Below are positions 8,807 to 16,136 of a stretch of 22,791 bases of DNA, piece by piece. The notes under the pieces were generated by a model that saw only the letters and a list, made by a program, of their open reading frames with translations, was not told where the DNA came from and made no database searches. Source of the DNA: a virus; the IMG/VR virus record IMGVR_UViG_3300009183_000384, positions 1 through 22,791 of that record, one strand, 5' to 3'. How positions within the stretch are numbered: position 1 is the first letter of the stretch; every line of letters starts with the position of its first letter. A program made the translations under genes and the position numbers.

Positions 8807-8933
8807 GGATGGTTTGAATTTCGATAGCAAAGACTTTGCTTAACGCTTCAGCCCCTGCCGCATCGCCGTCCGTAGCCGCCAGTATAATATCATGCGCCAA
8901 ATTGTACGCCCTATCTTGTGCGTCTTCTATCAT
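8769..8933 (-). CDS. Small phage protein, 54 aa
   Basis: A short frame supported by translation signals. ATG at 8933 overlaps the upstream stop as ATGA, and GAGAGG lies just before it on the - strand. The product begins MIEDAQDRAYNLAHDIILAA and is a mostly helical, acidic protein ending ...SPEDIS; no family is recognised. It is the last gene of the - strand replication operon. Its 3' 38 bases lie antisense to the end of the 534-aa virion gene, so the two arms of the genome converge with no gap. Confidence 0.7.
   Translation of the reverse strand: MIEDAQDRAYNLAHDIILAATDGDAAGAEALSKVFAIEIQTILNMGLQSPEDIS
8826..8840. repeat. 15-base inverted repeat at the convergent junction
   Basis: AGCAAAG-A-CTTTGCT, perfect 7-base arms around one base. 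It lies 20 bases after the stop of the + strand virion gene and inside the 54-aa - strand gene. There is no T-run on either strand, so it is at best a weak bidirectional terminator; it could also be chance. Confidence 0.35.
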
Positions 8934-9298
8934 TTCGACCTCTCAATGATGCGGTTACCGAAGAAGACAATCTTCTCCGCGTCGTATACGGGACTGTCCT
9001 GCCCCAGCTTGCCCTTACCCTGACGCAGCGCGGCGATGCGCCACGCGGCCTTGAAGACGTTGGCCACGTCGTATTCCATGTTCAGCGCCTCAATGATATC
9101 ATTGCACTCTGTCATGTACGGCGCGCCGCCAGACGTCGGCCGCTCCACGGCGACCGTGTAGTAGCTCGACGACCCGCCGGTCAGCTTTGGCATCGGCGTA
9201 AGCTCTTCACCCTTGGCGTCCTCGGCGCGCCATATGGCTACCGCGCAGGGCACGCAGGCATCGGCCAGAATGCCGTGTTCACAAATATCACTTGTCAT
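8930..9298 (-). CDS. DUF3310-like phage protein with N-terminal CxH...CxxC motif, 122 aa
   Basis: The start (9298) overlaps the helicase stop as ATGA and has a strong AGGAGG five bases upstream, encoded inside the last helicase codons. The N-terminus holds a possible zinc site (Cys6, His8, Cys15, Cys18 in ICEHGILADACVPC). The remainder (about 60-120; CNDIIEALN ... NVFKAAWRIAALRQGKGK ... DAEKIVFFGNRII) follows the layout of DUF3310 proteins, where an IEAL helix is followed by a GN..KY..R turn and a D..KA..YL helix. T7 gp1.7, a nucleotide kinase, carries a DUF3310-like region, so a role in nucleotide metabolism is possible. The match is by pattern only. Confidence 0.6.
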   Translation of the reverse strand: MTSDICEHGILADACVPCAVAIWRAEDAKGEELTPMPKLTGGSSSYYTVAVERPTSGGAPYMTECNDIIEALNMEYDVANVFKAAWRIAALRQGKGKLGQDSPVYDAEKIVFFGNRIIERSK

Positions 9299-10662
9299 CT
9301 TTTCCTCCTAGATTTCATCGCCTCAAGCAGCACCTCTTGGACGCTGCGCTTGCTTGACAGGCGCTCCATGACCACCTCGTCCACCGTGTCGCGCGCCAAT
9401 ATGGGGTAGACCAGCACCGGTCGATCATGCCCCGCCTGCTTCTGCCGCATGGGGCCGATGCGCTCGATGATCTGCATGTGCTCTTCTAAGTTCCAGTTAA
9501 CGCCGAAGAAGGCGAGAATGTTCCCACCGTCCGCCAAGTTCAACCCATGTCCCGCCGACGCAGGGTGAGCGAATAGTATCGGCACCCGTCCGGCGTTCCA
9601 ATCCCTGATCGTATCAGGGTCAGTGTCCAGCACCCTGCCTTTACGGAAACGGATTTGTAGACGTTGAAGGTCGTGCTTGAAATTGTAGGCCACCAAGACG
9701 GGCGCGCCGTTAGCCTCCTCAATAATGCTTTCAAGTGCGTCCAGCTTGGCATTATGTATTTCCTCCCACTTCCCTTCGTCACCCACGTACAGCGCGCCGT
9801 TGGCGATCTGCAATAGCTTCTGCGTCCGCACGGCGGCGTTGGCCGCCTCAACCTCGCTCTCGGCGAGTTGCGCAAACATCTCCGTCTCCATCGACACGTA
9901 CAGCTTGCGCACGGACGGAATGAAGTCGGCGTAGACTGGCACCACGTTCGGCTCGTCAACGGACAACGCACGGACGGTCAGGCAGACGTCGCGCAGCTTC
10001 TCCTCAACCTCGCTCTGCGTGTGCTCATAGGGCACGAGGCTGTAGCCGTCATACCCCTTGCGGAACCATCGGCTCTCGAAGGCGCTGAAGGTCTTGCCCA
10101 GACGCTCGCCCTTATCCAGAAACCATATCTGACCCCAGAGGTCTTTGACCCCATTGGGCGCTGGCGTCCCTGTGAGGCCGATGAAGCGCGTGACGTGGGT
10201 GTGTGCCACCTGACCCAGCAGACGTGCCCTACCGCCTCCCTGACGCAGCCTGAAGGACTTCAGGCGGGTGAACTCGTCGGACACCACAGTCTTGAACGGC
10301 CACGCGTCGCCCAACTGGTCTCGGAGCCATTTCAGGTTCTCATAGTTCGTGCAGTAAATGTGCGCCTCCTTGGCCAGCGCGCGCTCGCGCTGCTTCGGTG
10401 TGCCGGTGATGACACTGACGGTCAGGTGTGATAGTTGAGACCATTTTTTTACCTCTTCGGGCCATGTCGTGCGCGCGACGCGCAGCGGTGCCAGCACGAG
10501 TACGGGGTAAACTTCCTCCACAAGGTCAAGCGCGTCTAACGCCATCAATGTTGTCACTGATTTTCCACCGCCCATTGGCATCCACAGCGCACAGCGAGGT
10601 GTGGCCTGTAAAAACCTAATGGCGTCGATTTGGTAATCGTGTGGCTTAAACGTCCGTGTCAT
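9295..10662 (-). CDS. SNF2/superfamily 2 helicase of phage replication type
   Basis: 455 residues, close to the usual length for phage SNF2-like helicases. Motifs seen: GGGKS (31-35, Walker A, Lys34), DEFT (129-132, a DEAH-box variant), LTGTP (163-167, motif III), AGHGLNL (motif V), and QIIERIGPMRQ from 397 (motif VI). Motif VI departs from the textbook Q...R..R.GQ: Arg401 is present, but the second Arg is shifted to 406. I believe this form occurs in phage relatives. It is an ATP-driven DNA translocase probably acting in phage replication or recombination in the cytoplasm. Its 5' end overlaps the VRR-NUC gene by 17 bases, a pairing common in phages. GGAG about six bases before the ATG is the ribosome site. 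Confidence 0.9.
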   Translation of the reverse strand: MTRTFKPHDYQIDAIRFLQATPRCALWMPMGGGKSVTTLMALDALDLVEEVYPVLVLAPLRVARTTWPEEVKKWSQLSHLTVSVITGTPKQRERALAKEAHIYCTNYENLKWLRDQLGDAWPFKTVVSDEFTRLKSFRLRQGGGRARLLGQVAHTHVTRFIGLTGTPAPNGVKDLWGQIWFLDKGERLGKTFSAFESRWFRKGYDGYSLVPYEHTQSEVEEKLRDVCLTVRALSVDEPNVVPVYADFIPSVRKLYVSMETEMFAQLAESEVEAANAAVRTQKLLQIANGALYVGDEGKWEEIHNAKLDALESIIEEANGAPVLVAYNFKHDLQRLQIRFRKGRVLDTDPDTIRDWNAGRVPILFAHPASAGHGLNLADGGNILAFFGVNWNLEEHMQIIERIGPMRQKQAGHDRPVLVYPILARDTVDEVVMERLSSKRSVQEVLLEAMKSRRKR

Positions 10663-10945
10663 TACCGCTCCGTATCTGTTCGACTATCGTGTCAATGTCC
10701 TCATTCGTCCGCGCAATATACACCGGAATGCCGTAGCGCCGCATGCGCGCGATCTCGCGGCCCTGTATCGTGCTGACGCGGTCGCCGAGCGCCTTAACTT
10801 CGATGAAGGCGACGTGCGGCCAGTCCCACCACACAAGGCAGTCAGGGCAGCCGTTACGGCCCTCCCAGCGCACCTTGCGGTACTGACCCCCACTCTTCTG
10901 CACTTTCTGCTTGAGGCGGTCCTGTAGGCGGCTTGCGGGGGTCAT
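10646..10945 (-). CDS. VRR-NUC domain nuclease, 99 aa
   Basis: The frame is open further upstream, but the ATG at 10945 is chosen because it overlaps the previous stop as ATGA and gives the usual compact length. Motifs of the PD-(D/E)XK VRR-NUC fold are present: CPD with Asp35, FIEVK with Glu49 and Lys51, and Gln61 in STIQGREI. The core is preceded by a helical, Lys/Gln/Arg-rich N-terminus. The family is known as small structure-specific nucleases, and phage members often sit beside an SNF2 helicase as here. Expected role: cleavage of branched replication or recombination intermediates. Catalytic residues look intact. Confidence 0.88.
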   Translation of the reverse strand: MTPASRLQDRLKQKVQKSGGQYRKVRWEGRNGCPDCLVWWDWPHVAFIEVKALGDRVSTIQGREIARMRRYGIPVYIARTNEDIDTIVEQIRSGNDTDV

Positions 10946-11139
10946 TCGACCAGCCGCCCGGCGGACCAGTTCTTCTGCGCGCGGACGTCGCCGTTCGGCA
11001 CGCACCAAACTTCACCAGTGTCGTCGATTGCAACGACCCAGAGCAGGCTGTGCTCCAACCCGTAGTCGATGACGGCCAGCGCCAAGCCAGAGCCTTTGGG
11101 TGTGTCCATCGGGATTGACGGGTTCAGTTGCGTGAACAT
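10942..11139 (-). CDS. Conserved small phage protein of unknown function, 65 aa
   Basis: ATG at 11139, three bases after the polymerase stop, with AAGGA supplied by the last polymerase codons. The product opens MFTQLNPSIPMDTPKGSGLA and has a core IDYGLEHSLLWVVAIDD then EVWCVPNGDVRAQKNW. I recall this small beta-rich family from replication modules of many phages of Gram-negative bacteria, always without a function. No catalytic motif or membrane span is visible. It is tightly coupled to the polymerase and VRR-NUC genes. Confidence 0.75.
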   Translation of the reverse strand: MFTQLNPSIPMDTPKGSGLALAVIDYGLEHSLLWVVAIDDTGEVWCVPNGDVRAQKNWSAGRLVE

Positions 11140-11142
11140 GCC

Positions 11143-13101
11143 TCAGTCCTTTTTATACCGGTAGGTCTCAAACCCAGCCGCAGCCAGCGGCAGGCCGACA
11201 GCCCACGACGGTTTAGTGGCCATGATTGATGACAACTCGGCGACAGTGTAGTCGGCGGTGTCAGGCACCTCGGTGATCAGCTCGTCATGCACGCGGATGC
11301 AGACGCCGTAGCCGTGCTGCTCTGCGCCGACCATGCCAGTCATGAACACGTCACGGGCAACGGCCTGCACGATGTTCTCGACCAGCTTGCCGCCGTAGGT
11401 CTCGACGCGCTCCCACTTGCGGGTGTACTGGTTCGTGCCGTCAAAGACGATCCGCCCGTCGTCGATCTCCGCCTTCGGGTAGGACAGGTATCGGTCGCTG
11501 GGTAAGCGGATGCGCAGCCAGCCGTCCTTCATGTCAAACTGGAGCTTGTCATACATCGACAACTCGTCCGGCTTCCTGATGGCATCCTTAGCCGCCCGCT
11601 CAACGCCGTGCCACAATTTAACCACATTGGGGTGCGCCTTGCGCCACGCACTGACCAGCGGCTGGATGTCGTCGTCGGACATGGCCGCGACCGCAGGGCC
11701 GCCCATCACGCGAAAGGCTCCGACGCCGCCCTGATAGCCGCACGCCAATTCCATCGTCTTGCCGTACTGGCGCATGGACCCGTCGCCGTTCTTCTTGTTC
11801 TCCACCACCTCTTCGGGATCGACGTTGAAGCCCTTGGCGTAGGCGACCACGTACAGGTCGTGCCCGACGCCTCGGTCGAAGTCGGCAAACGCCTTGACCT
11901 TCCAATCCTCGCCGGCCAGCCACGCAAGCACGCGGCCCTCGATGTTGGACAGGTCGGCGATGACCAGCTTGCGTCCCTCTGGTGCCACAAGGCAGCCGCG
12001 CACGGCGGACGAGCACAGGTCGGTCACGTTGTTGAACATGAGTTCTTCGCAGTCCATCTTCATGGCGGCGATGCCTGTCTCGATCACGTCGGCGTCCATC
12101 GTGGGGCGCGGCAGGTTCTGTGGCTGAAAGATACGCCCCGCGTCACGGCCTGTGCGCGATGCTCCGCAGAACTGGAGCGTGCCGCGCAGGCGGCCGTCGG
12201 ATGACGTGGCGTCAAGCAGCACCTTATACTTGGCGGGCGACGTGGCCGACGCCTGTTGGCGTATCTCAAGCAGCTCGCGCACTTCGGGCGTCAGGCTGTC
12301 GCCAGCGAGCAGCCCCGCGACTACGCCCTTGGTCAAGTTCTCTGGAACGAAATTGTGAAAGTCTTCCAAATAGCGCAGGAAGCGCGTACCCTGCGTCAGC
12401 TTCTTTACGTACCCGCTTGTCAGCTCGGCTGCACGAGCGGCCAGAGTTCCCGAAGTTCTTCGAAAAGCTCGAACGGCTCCGCGTGCGAGTTCAAGGTCGA
12501 TGGCGATACCACGGTCATTAACTCTCTGGTCGATCCGCCAAAGTTGCCGCTCACTGAGACTATTGTTCCAATTCGGCATTCGTCCATATACGTCTCGCAT
12601 CGCGTCCACATCGAGGCGGGCGTACTCGATGAACTCGGCCCACTCGGCGGGGTGGCTGGCACTGTCGGCTCTCCTCAACTTCATGTTCTTCGGACGCGGC
12701 TTCGTGAACAACTGTATCAGCTTCTTGCCCGCCTTGTCTTTAGCTTTATCTGTCGGGACACCAAGAACATCGCATAACGTGCCCAGCGAGCCGGGGAGGC
12801 TGTGCGCAAGCGCCTGCACCATCGTGTCGCGTATCTTCTCCACTGGCGCGTCCACACCAACGTGGCGTAGGATTGTGCGGTCGAAGTGGCTGTTGTGTAT
12901 AACGATCCGCTCGGCCGCGTCGATCAGCGACTGGAGGTCGCGCTTCCACGTCGGCCGAAGCTGCGTGTCCCACACTTCGGTGGGTTGGTCGTCCACCGCC
13001 ACGGCAACCAACAGCACCTCCGCCTCCTCGGCGTAGCGGTGCGTCCCGTGCGTGATCGGCACGGGGCTGTAGGTTTCGGTGTCCAGAAAAAGTGTTTGCA
13101 T
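11143..13101 (-). CDS. polA: Family A DNA polymerase with 3'-5' exonuclease, 652 aa
   Basis: The frame could run 46 codons further upstream, but the ATG at 13101 has GAGGG five bases before it and directly opens the exonuclease motif, so the extension is rejected. Exonuclease residues: DTET (Asp7, Glu9), HNSHFD, and YARLD (third motif), so proofreading is probably intact. Polymerase motifs: A in VIADLSNIEGR (Asp383), B in RQYGKTMELACGYQGG (Arg444, Lys448), C in RVHDEL (His605-Asp606-Glu607). There is no 5' nuclease domain. It is the replicative polymerase of the phage, acting with the primase-helicase and the DUF2815 protein encoded upstream. It lacks the tight overlap with the preceding gene typical here; a structured 137-base leader precedes it. 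Confidence 0.95.
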   Translation of the reverse strand: MQTLFLDTETYSPVPITHGTHRYAEEAEVLLVAVAVDDQPTEVWDTQLRPTWKRDLQSLIDAAERIVIHNSHFDRTILRHVGVDAPVEKIRDTMVQALAHSLPGSLGTLCDVLGVPTDKAKDKAGKKLIQLFTKPRPKNMKLRRADSASHPAEWAEFIEYARLDVDAMRDVYGRMPNWNNSLSERQLWRIDQRVNDRGIAIDLELARGAVRAFRRTSGTLAARAAELTSGYVKKLTQGTRFLRYLEDFHNFVPENLTKGVVAGLLAGDSLTPEVRELLEIRQQASATSPAKYKVLLDATSSDGRLRGTLQFCGASRTGRDAGRIFQPQNLPRPTMDADVIETGIAAMKMDCEELMFNNVTDLCSSAVRGCLVAPEGRKLVIADLSNIEGRVLAWLAGEDWKVKAFADFDRGVGHDLYVVAYAKGFNVDPEEVVENKKNGDGSMRQYGKTMELACGYQGGVGAFRVMGGPAVAAMSDDDIQPLVSAWRKAHPNVVKLWHGVERAAKDAIRKPDELSMYDKLQFDMKDGWLRIRLPSDRYLSYPKAEIDDGRIVFDGTNQYTRKWERVETYGGKLVENIVQAVARDVFMTGMVGAEQHGYGVCIRVHDELITEVPDTADYTVAELSSIMATKPSWAVGLPLAAAGFETYRYKKD

Positions 13102-13238
13102 GTGTCCCTCAGTTCTGGTGGACCGCGCCGAGCTAGTTACCAACAACGGGAAAGGGAGAACCCGGTGCGCGGCGCGATCCGCCAGAAAAGAGGGTGCGTT
13201 GGCTAAAAGCACAAAGCCAACGCACCGCCCCCATATCA
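13102..13238 (-). promoter_or_regulatory. Structured leader of the DNA polymerase gene
   Basis: This is the largest non-coding gap in the replication region. On the - strand it begins with the 12-bp hairpin listed separately. A second stem follows, with arms at 13171-13187 and 13113-13129. The arms pair over 17 positions (15 Watson-Crick, one G-U, one mismatch) around a 41-base loop. The second arm ends three bases before the polymerase ribosome site (plus-strand CCCTC, 13106-13110). Such a stem beside the ribosome site could control polymerase translation. No convincing promoter was found in the gap. Confidence 0.5.
13193..13226 (-). terminator. Perfect 12-bp hairpin between gapR and polA, terminator or attenuator
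   Basis: Arms GGTGCGTTGGCT (13193-13204) and AGCCAACGCACC (13215-13226) enclose ten bases. On the - strand the hairpin is followed by CTCTTTTCT, a broken U-tract, as expected for a factor-independent terminator. On the + strand no T-run follows, so it acts only on leftward transcription. Because essential replication genes lie beyond it, partial termination seems likelier than a full stop. Confidence 0.65.
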
Positions 13239-13496
13239 CTATATCAGATCAAGTCCAATAGCTGACGCATATGCGTCAACCAGATAGCGTTCTTCTTGCC
13301 GCTTGTCTGCGTCCATAGCCCGAAGGCGCAGAACGTGACGCATAATCTTGACGTCGTAGCCGCGAGACTTGCCCTCGGCGAATACGTCCTTGATGTCCTC
13401 GGCGATTTCTTTCTTCTGCGCCTCCATGTTTTCGATACGTTCGAAGAGGAGCTGAAGTTCGTCGCCGGCGACGAGGTTGTGTCCGATGTCAGACAT
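13239..13496 (-). CDS. gapR: GapR-like DNA-binding protein (DUF2312), 85 aa
   Basis: Recognised from the family pattern IGHN...VAGDELQLLFERIENME, KKEIAEDIKDVFAEGKSRGYD, and VLRLRAMDADKRQEERYL...Y, at the family's usual length. Cellular GapR, described in Caulobacter, is a nucleoid-associated protein that clamps overtwisted DNA ahead of forks and supports topoisomerase action. A phage copy beside a single-strand-binding protein and DNA polymerase suggests help with fork movement, or interference with host GapR. The ATG (13496) overlaps the end of the DUF2815 gene by one base. Tandem stops (TAG TGA) end the gene just before the terminator-like hairpin. Confidence 0.88.
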   Translation of the reverse strand: MSDIGHNLVAGDELQLLFERIENMEAQKKEIAEDIKDVFAEGKSRGYDVKIMRHVLRLRAMDADKRQEERYLVDAYASAIGLDLI

Positions 13497-14062
13497 TACA
13501 GAAGGTCTTCCGCGTCAATCGCAAAGTCAGCGAACTCGCTGGCCGAGGCTGTTGAGCCACCGCCAAAGTTCTCGCCGTCCTTGGCGAACATGACACCGCG
13601 CAGGGTGCAGTTAATGCGCTGACCCCACTTGTTGTCCTGCGGCCAGATGTCAACCGACGCGTGGACGTAAGAGCCTGAATAGATCAGACGCTCAATCTCC
13701 GCCTTATTGCTGACTTCATTGCCGAGGCGGTCGACGACCGTAGGCTGCGTGCCTGCGTTGCGTGCGGACAGGTAGAACTTGTCCTCGAAGCCCGCATACG
13801 GCTGGCGTGTCTTCTTGTTGCGGTATTCGGCCTCAACGTAGCAGACCTTCTTGTCGTCGGTCAGGGCGTCGATAACCTCCTGCGCCTCGTCCTTCCACTT
13901 TTCCTTGGCCGCCTCCAAGATGGCTTCCCTGATCTGCTTCACGTGTTCACCCTTGGGGTCGACGATCAGCTTGGCTCCGTAGGCTGGCTCACCTTCGCCG
14001 AAAGATTGCGGCGCGCCCAGAGCTGGGAAGGCGATACGGATATTTTTAAGCATTACTTGCAT
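13496..14062 (-). CDS. DUF2815 single-strand DNA-binding protein, 188 aa
   Basis: Matches DUF2815 in length and pattern: N-terminal MLKNIRIAFPALGAPQSF, central YRNKKTRQPYAGFEDKFYLSARN, and VDRLG followed by IYSGSYVHASVDIWPQDN, then GINC-type strands (WGQRINCTLRGVMFAKDGE). The C-terminus is acidic (FADFAIDAEDLL), like the partner-binding tails of single-strand-binding proteins. GAGGA stands eight bases before the ATG at 14062. It lies directly after the DUF2800 nuclease gene, the usual phage pairing. Expected role: coating single strands during replication and recombination. Family assignment is firm; the biochemical role is from family knowledge. Confidence 0.88.
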   Translation of the reverse strand: MQVMLKNIRIAFPALGAPQSFGEGEPAYGAKLIVDPKGEHVKQIREAILEAAKEKWKDEAQEVIDALTDDKKVCYVEAEYRNKKTRQPYAGFEDKFYLSARNAGTQPTVVDRLGNEVSNKAEIERLIYSGSYVHASVDIWPQDNKWGQRINCTLRGVMFAKDGENFGGGSTASASEFADFAIDAEDLL

Positions 14063-14073
14063 TTTTCAATTCC

Positions 14074-15255
14074 TCAGTTTGCAGTTAAGCCTTGGAAATC
14101 GTCCAAGACTGGTTTTACGTCCATTGCTGGACGCTTATCGGTGGCGGGTGCCACAGATGGCTTGCCTTCGCTCCGCGCGATCTGCTCTTGCAGGTTCGCC
14201 CAGCGCTTGGGGTTTTCTTTGAATACCTTCTCAGCCTTCGTGGGGCTGATCAGCTTGAAGTCGTACACTTGGTCGTCACGCATGCGGAAGGTTTTCTTCA
14301 TCATGTCCTCGACGGCCTTTGCGTCTTTCCAGTCGCGGTTGCCGGCGCGGCCTTGGACCAGTTTGTAGCCGGTGACAGGCTGACCTGCAAGCAGGCGACG
14401 CTCGGTCTCGGCACGTATAGCCTTACACCACTGCTCGACCAGTTCAACCTTTGACATGGCGATCGGCAGGTAATTGTCGCTGGTCTCGGACGTGATGTCT
14501 TGACCCACCAGATCGGCAAAGTCGCTCAGGTCCGCCGCGCCGCCGACCACCTCGGCCACCTCGGCCCGCAGGGCTGGGCATGTCGCCTTAGCCTTACAGA
14601 AGCGGCACTGCTTCTCACCCGGCACAAAGGTTGGTTCCTCAAGTCTTGATACCGCCTGACGGACTTGGTCGCCAAAGGTAAGTAATTCACTCACCGGTAT
14701 GCTGTACTCGCTGACGTGGTTCAGGCGCGGCTGGTGAATGACCATCGTGACCGTGTCGAAGTTGCCAAGGATTTCGTATTCGTTCAGCGCGCCGAGAGCG
14801 TACAACATGAGCTGCGGGTTTTCGTTCGCATCGACCCTGACGCCCATGCCGTACTTTAGGTCCACAACGATGATCTCGGTGCCCTTGATAATGATTGCGT
14901 CGGACGTGCCGCCCGCATCTTCCTCACCCGTCAAGTGGCCGATGCCGACGCGCTTCTCAACCAGAAGTTCACCGCCCTCGGCGTACTCGCGGACGAGGTT
15001 CATGTAGTCCTTGACGTGGTCGGCCATCGACTGGTCGACGGTGAAGTCAAAGCCGTCAATGTTGAACTTCTGACCGATGAGCGCCGAAGGCTCTGCGCCG
15101 CTGTCCAGACACTTTGCCGCCACTTCATGCGCCAACGTCCCCTCGGCAGCAAACTCGCTGCTGCTGTCGGGGAACGACGCCTCGAGCGCAACGCTGCCTG
15201 AGCAGGCCATCCAGCGGTGCGCGCCGGACGGGCTTAGTTTGGCGTGGCCACTCAT
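14074..15255 (-). CDS. Cas4-like PD-(D/E)XK exonuclease, DUF2800, 393 aa
   Basis: The ATG at 15255 is chosen because it overlaps the previous stop (TAATG) and matches the family start ([20 protein letters not shown]); 39 upstream codons are rejected. Nuclease core: GTLAHE (39-44), GGTSDAII with Asp119, VVDLKYG with Asp132 and Lys134, and [11 protein letters not shown] with Gln148. Cys18 together with Cys217, Cys220 and Cys226 ([10 protein letters not shown]) can hold an iron-sulphur cluster, as in Cas4 and AddB. The C-terminal third carries helical DNA-binding-like segments. The family occurs with DUF2815 and polymerase A in phage replication cassettes, so a 5'-3' end-resection role is likely. 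There is no CRISPR array nearby. Confidence 0.88.
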   Translation of the reverse strand: MSGHAKLSPSGAHRWMACSGSVALEASFPDSSSEFAAEGTLAHEVAAKCLDSGAEPSALIGQKFNIDGFDFTVDQSMADHVKDYMNLVREYAEGGELLVEKRVGIGHLTGEEDAGGTSDAIIIKGTEIIVVDLKYGMGVRVDANENPQLMLYALGALNEYEILGNFDTVTMVIHQPRLNHVSEYSIPVSELLTFGDQVRQAVSRLEEPTFVPGEKQCRFCKAKATCPALRAEVAEVVGGAADLSDFADLVGQDITSETSDNYLPIAMSKVELVEQWCKAIRAETERRLLAGQPVTGYKLVQGRAGNRDWKDAKAVEDMMKKTFRMRDDQVYDFKLISPTKAEKVFKENPKRWANLQEQIARSEGKPSVAPATDKRPAMDVKPVLDDFQGLTAN

Positions 15256-15674
15256 TAACCCAACGCCTCGTTGAGCTTGGCAAGCAGTTCTGGCAGCCGC
15301 TCTGGCGCAACCAAGGATGCGCGTGCCACACCGAAGTGTGCCAAGATTGCCTCCAGTGCAGGCTTGCCGCACTTCTCAACCACCTTCAGTGCCGGCGCGC
15401 GGATGTCGGCGTTGAAGTCGATCGTGGGCGTATCAGCCGCGGGCAAGTCAATTACTTCTAATGGCTCATCCTCAATCGGCAAAGGTGCAACAACCACCTC
15501 TGGCATAACCTCCGCCTTTTTCGGTGGGGTTTTGCGGTAGGTCTCTGCGATCTCACACGCTTCGGCTACCTCCGCTGGCATGGTGGTTGTAATGCCCCGC
15601 AAGCTGGCACCGATGGCCAACAGCTTGTCGGCCACTTCGGGGATGCTGTTGCCTGTTACTTCGATCTTAATCAT
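15255..15674 (-). CDS. Phage protein of unknown function, 139 aa
   Basis: ATG at 15674 with AAGGAG close upstream; it overlaps the preceding gene by 8 bases and the next by one. Three parts are visible: an N-terminal helical segment (1-55, [20 protein letters not shown]), an acidic Pro/Glu/Val-rich linker (about 55-85), and a C-terminal helical domain (about 88-139; [20 protein letters not shown] ... [21 protein letters not shown]). The last part resembles a short helical domain I recall at the C-terminus of several phage recombination-associated proteins (K.GK.A....L..FG...L..L). That resemblance and the position ahead of the DUF2800 nuclease hint at recombination, but no function can be named. 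Confidence 0.75.
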   Translation of the reverse strand: MIKIEVTGNSIPEVADKLLAIGASLRGITTTMPAEVAEACEIAETYRKTPPKKAEVMPEVVVAPLPIEDEPLEVIDLPAADTPTIDFNADIRAPALKVVEKCGKPALEAILAHFGVARASLVAPERLPELLAKLNEALG

Positions 15675-15966
15675 TATTCTGCTCCTTCAAATATGAGATT
15701 TCTGCCGCCATGCTGGCGACGGTAGTTTCGGCGCGGAGAAGCTCTGCCCGCAACATGTAGAGGTTGTCGTCCATCTGGTTCAAGTCGAGCTGCAAGTCGG
15801 CGGCACGCTCAAGTGCCTCCCCAAGACGCTCCCCAAATTCTGCTTGCACTTCCTCCAGACGCTCGCCCAGCACGATGGCCAGCTCTGCGCTTGGGTTGTA
15901 CTTTGCCATCTCCTGAAGGCTGGTGTCGGAATACATGCGGTATGTGCTGCGATCTAAAAATTCCAC
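15667..15966 (-). CDS. Coiled-coil small phage protein with GTG start, 99 aa
   Basis: The start codon at 15966 is GTG, preceded by AAGGAG (plus strand 15974-15979). The same AAGGAGCAGA string precedes the next gene. The N-terminus contains DRSTYRMYSDTSLQEMAKYN. From about residue 30 to the end, heptad-like Leu/Glu/Ala spacing predicts a long coiled coil (LGERLEEVQAEFGERLGEAL). No known family is recognised. It overlaps its upstream neighbour by 13 bases and its downstream neighbour by 8. Confidence 0.7.
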   Translation of the reverse strand: MEFLDRSTYRMYSDTSLQEMAKYNPSAELAIVLGERLEEVQAEFGERLGEALERAADLQLDLNQMDDNLYMLRAELLRAETTVASMAAEISYLKEQNND

Positions 15967-16136
15967 GGCTCTGCTCCTTGTTGCTTTGCCAGTTGACGCG
16001 CCTCGCGCTTGCCTGACACGGTGAATGCGGCCACGTTGGAACGGCGTCCGTCCGTGATCCGGTTGATGTAGAGGGTTGGCGGGTAGCGCTTGCTACCCAC
16101 CATGTACTCTGCGGCCAAGATGCTGTCGGCCATCAT
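15954..16136 (-). CDS. Small basic phage protein, 60 aa
   Basis: ATG at 16136 overlaps the previous stop as ATGA; GAGG lies five bases upstream. A second ATG follows at once. Visible pattern: YMVGSKRYPPTLYINRITDG, then RREARQLAKQQGAEPWNF-like basic helix at the C-terminus. The net charge is positive and there are no membrane segments, so nucleic-acid binding is possible but unproven. It belongs to the four-gene run of small proteins after promoter A. Confidence 0.65.
   Translation of the reverse strand: MMADSILAAEYMVGSKRYPPTLYINRITDGRRSNVAAFTVSGKREARQLAKQQGAEPWNF

Noticed and set aside
10112-10120. TTATCCAGA, one mismatch from a DnaA box
   Set aside because: A single site inside the helicase gene with no cluster around it; expected by chance in 22 kb.
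9295-10945. SNF2 helicase plus VRR-NUC nuclease as a defence system
   Set aside because: This pair is a common phage replication/recombination arrangement beside polymerase A and has no sensor or toxin component.
13138-13158. CCAACAACGGGAAAGGGAG on the + strand, resembling the shared early leader
   Set aside because: It has the opposite orientation to the local genes and no start codon or gene follows it; it is probably chance or merely the loop of the polymerase leader.
13102-13238. 46-codon N-terminal extension of the DNA polymerase
   Set aside because: It crosses the hairpins, lacks a ribosome site, and the exonuclease motif begins directly after the ATG at 13101, which has a good site.
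14074-15255. DUF2800 nuclease as evidence for a CRISPR-Cas locus (Cas4-like)
   Set aside because: No repeats, spacers or other cas genes; the neighbours are a standard phage replication cassette.
16081-16098. Inverted repeat GGGTAGC-GCTT-GCTACCC
   Set aside because: It lies inside the 60-aa coding sequence, has no U-tract on either strand and no gene boundary near it.
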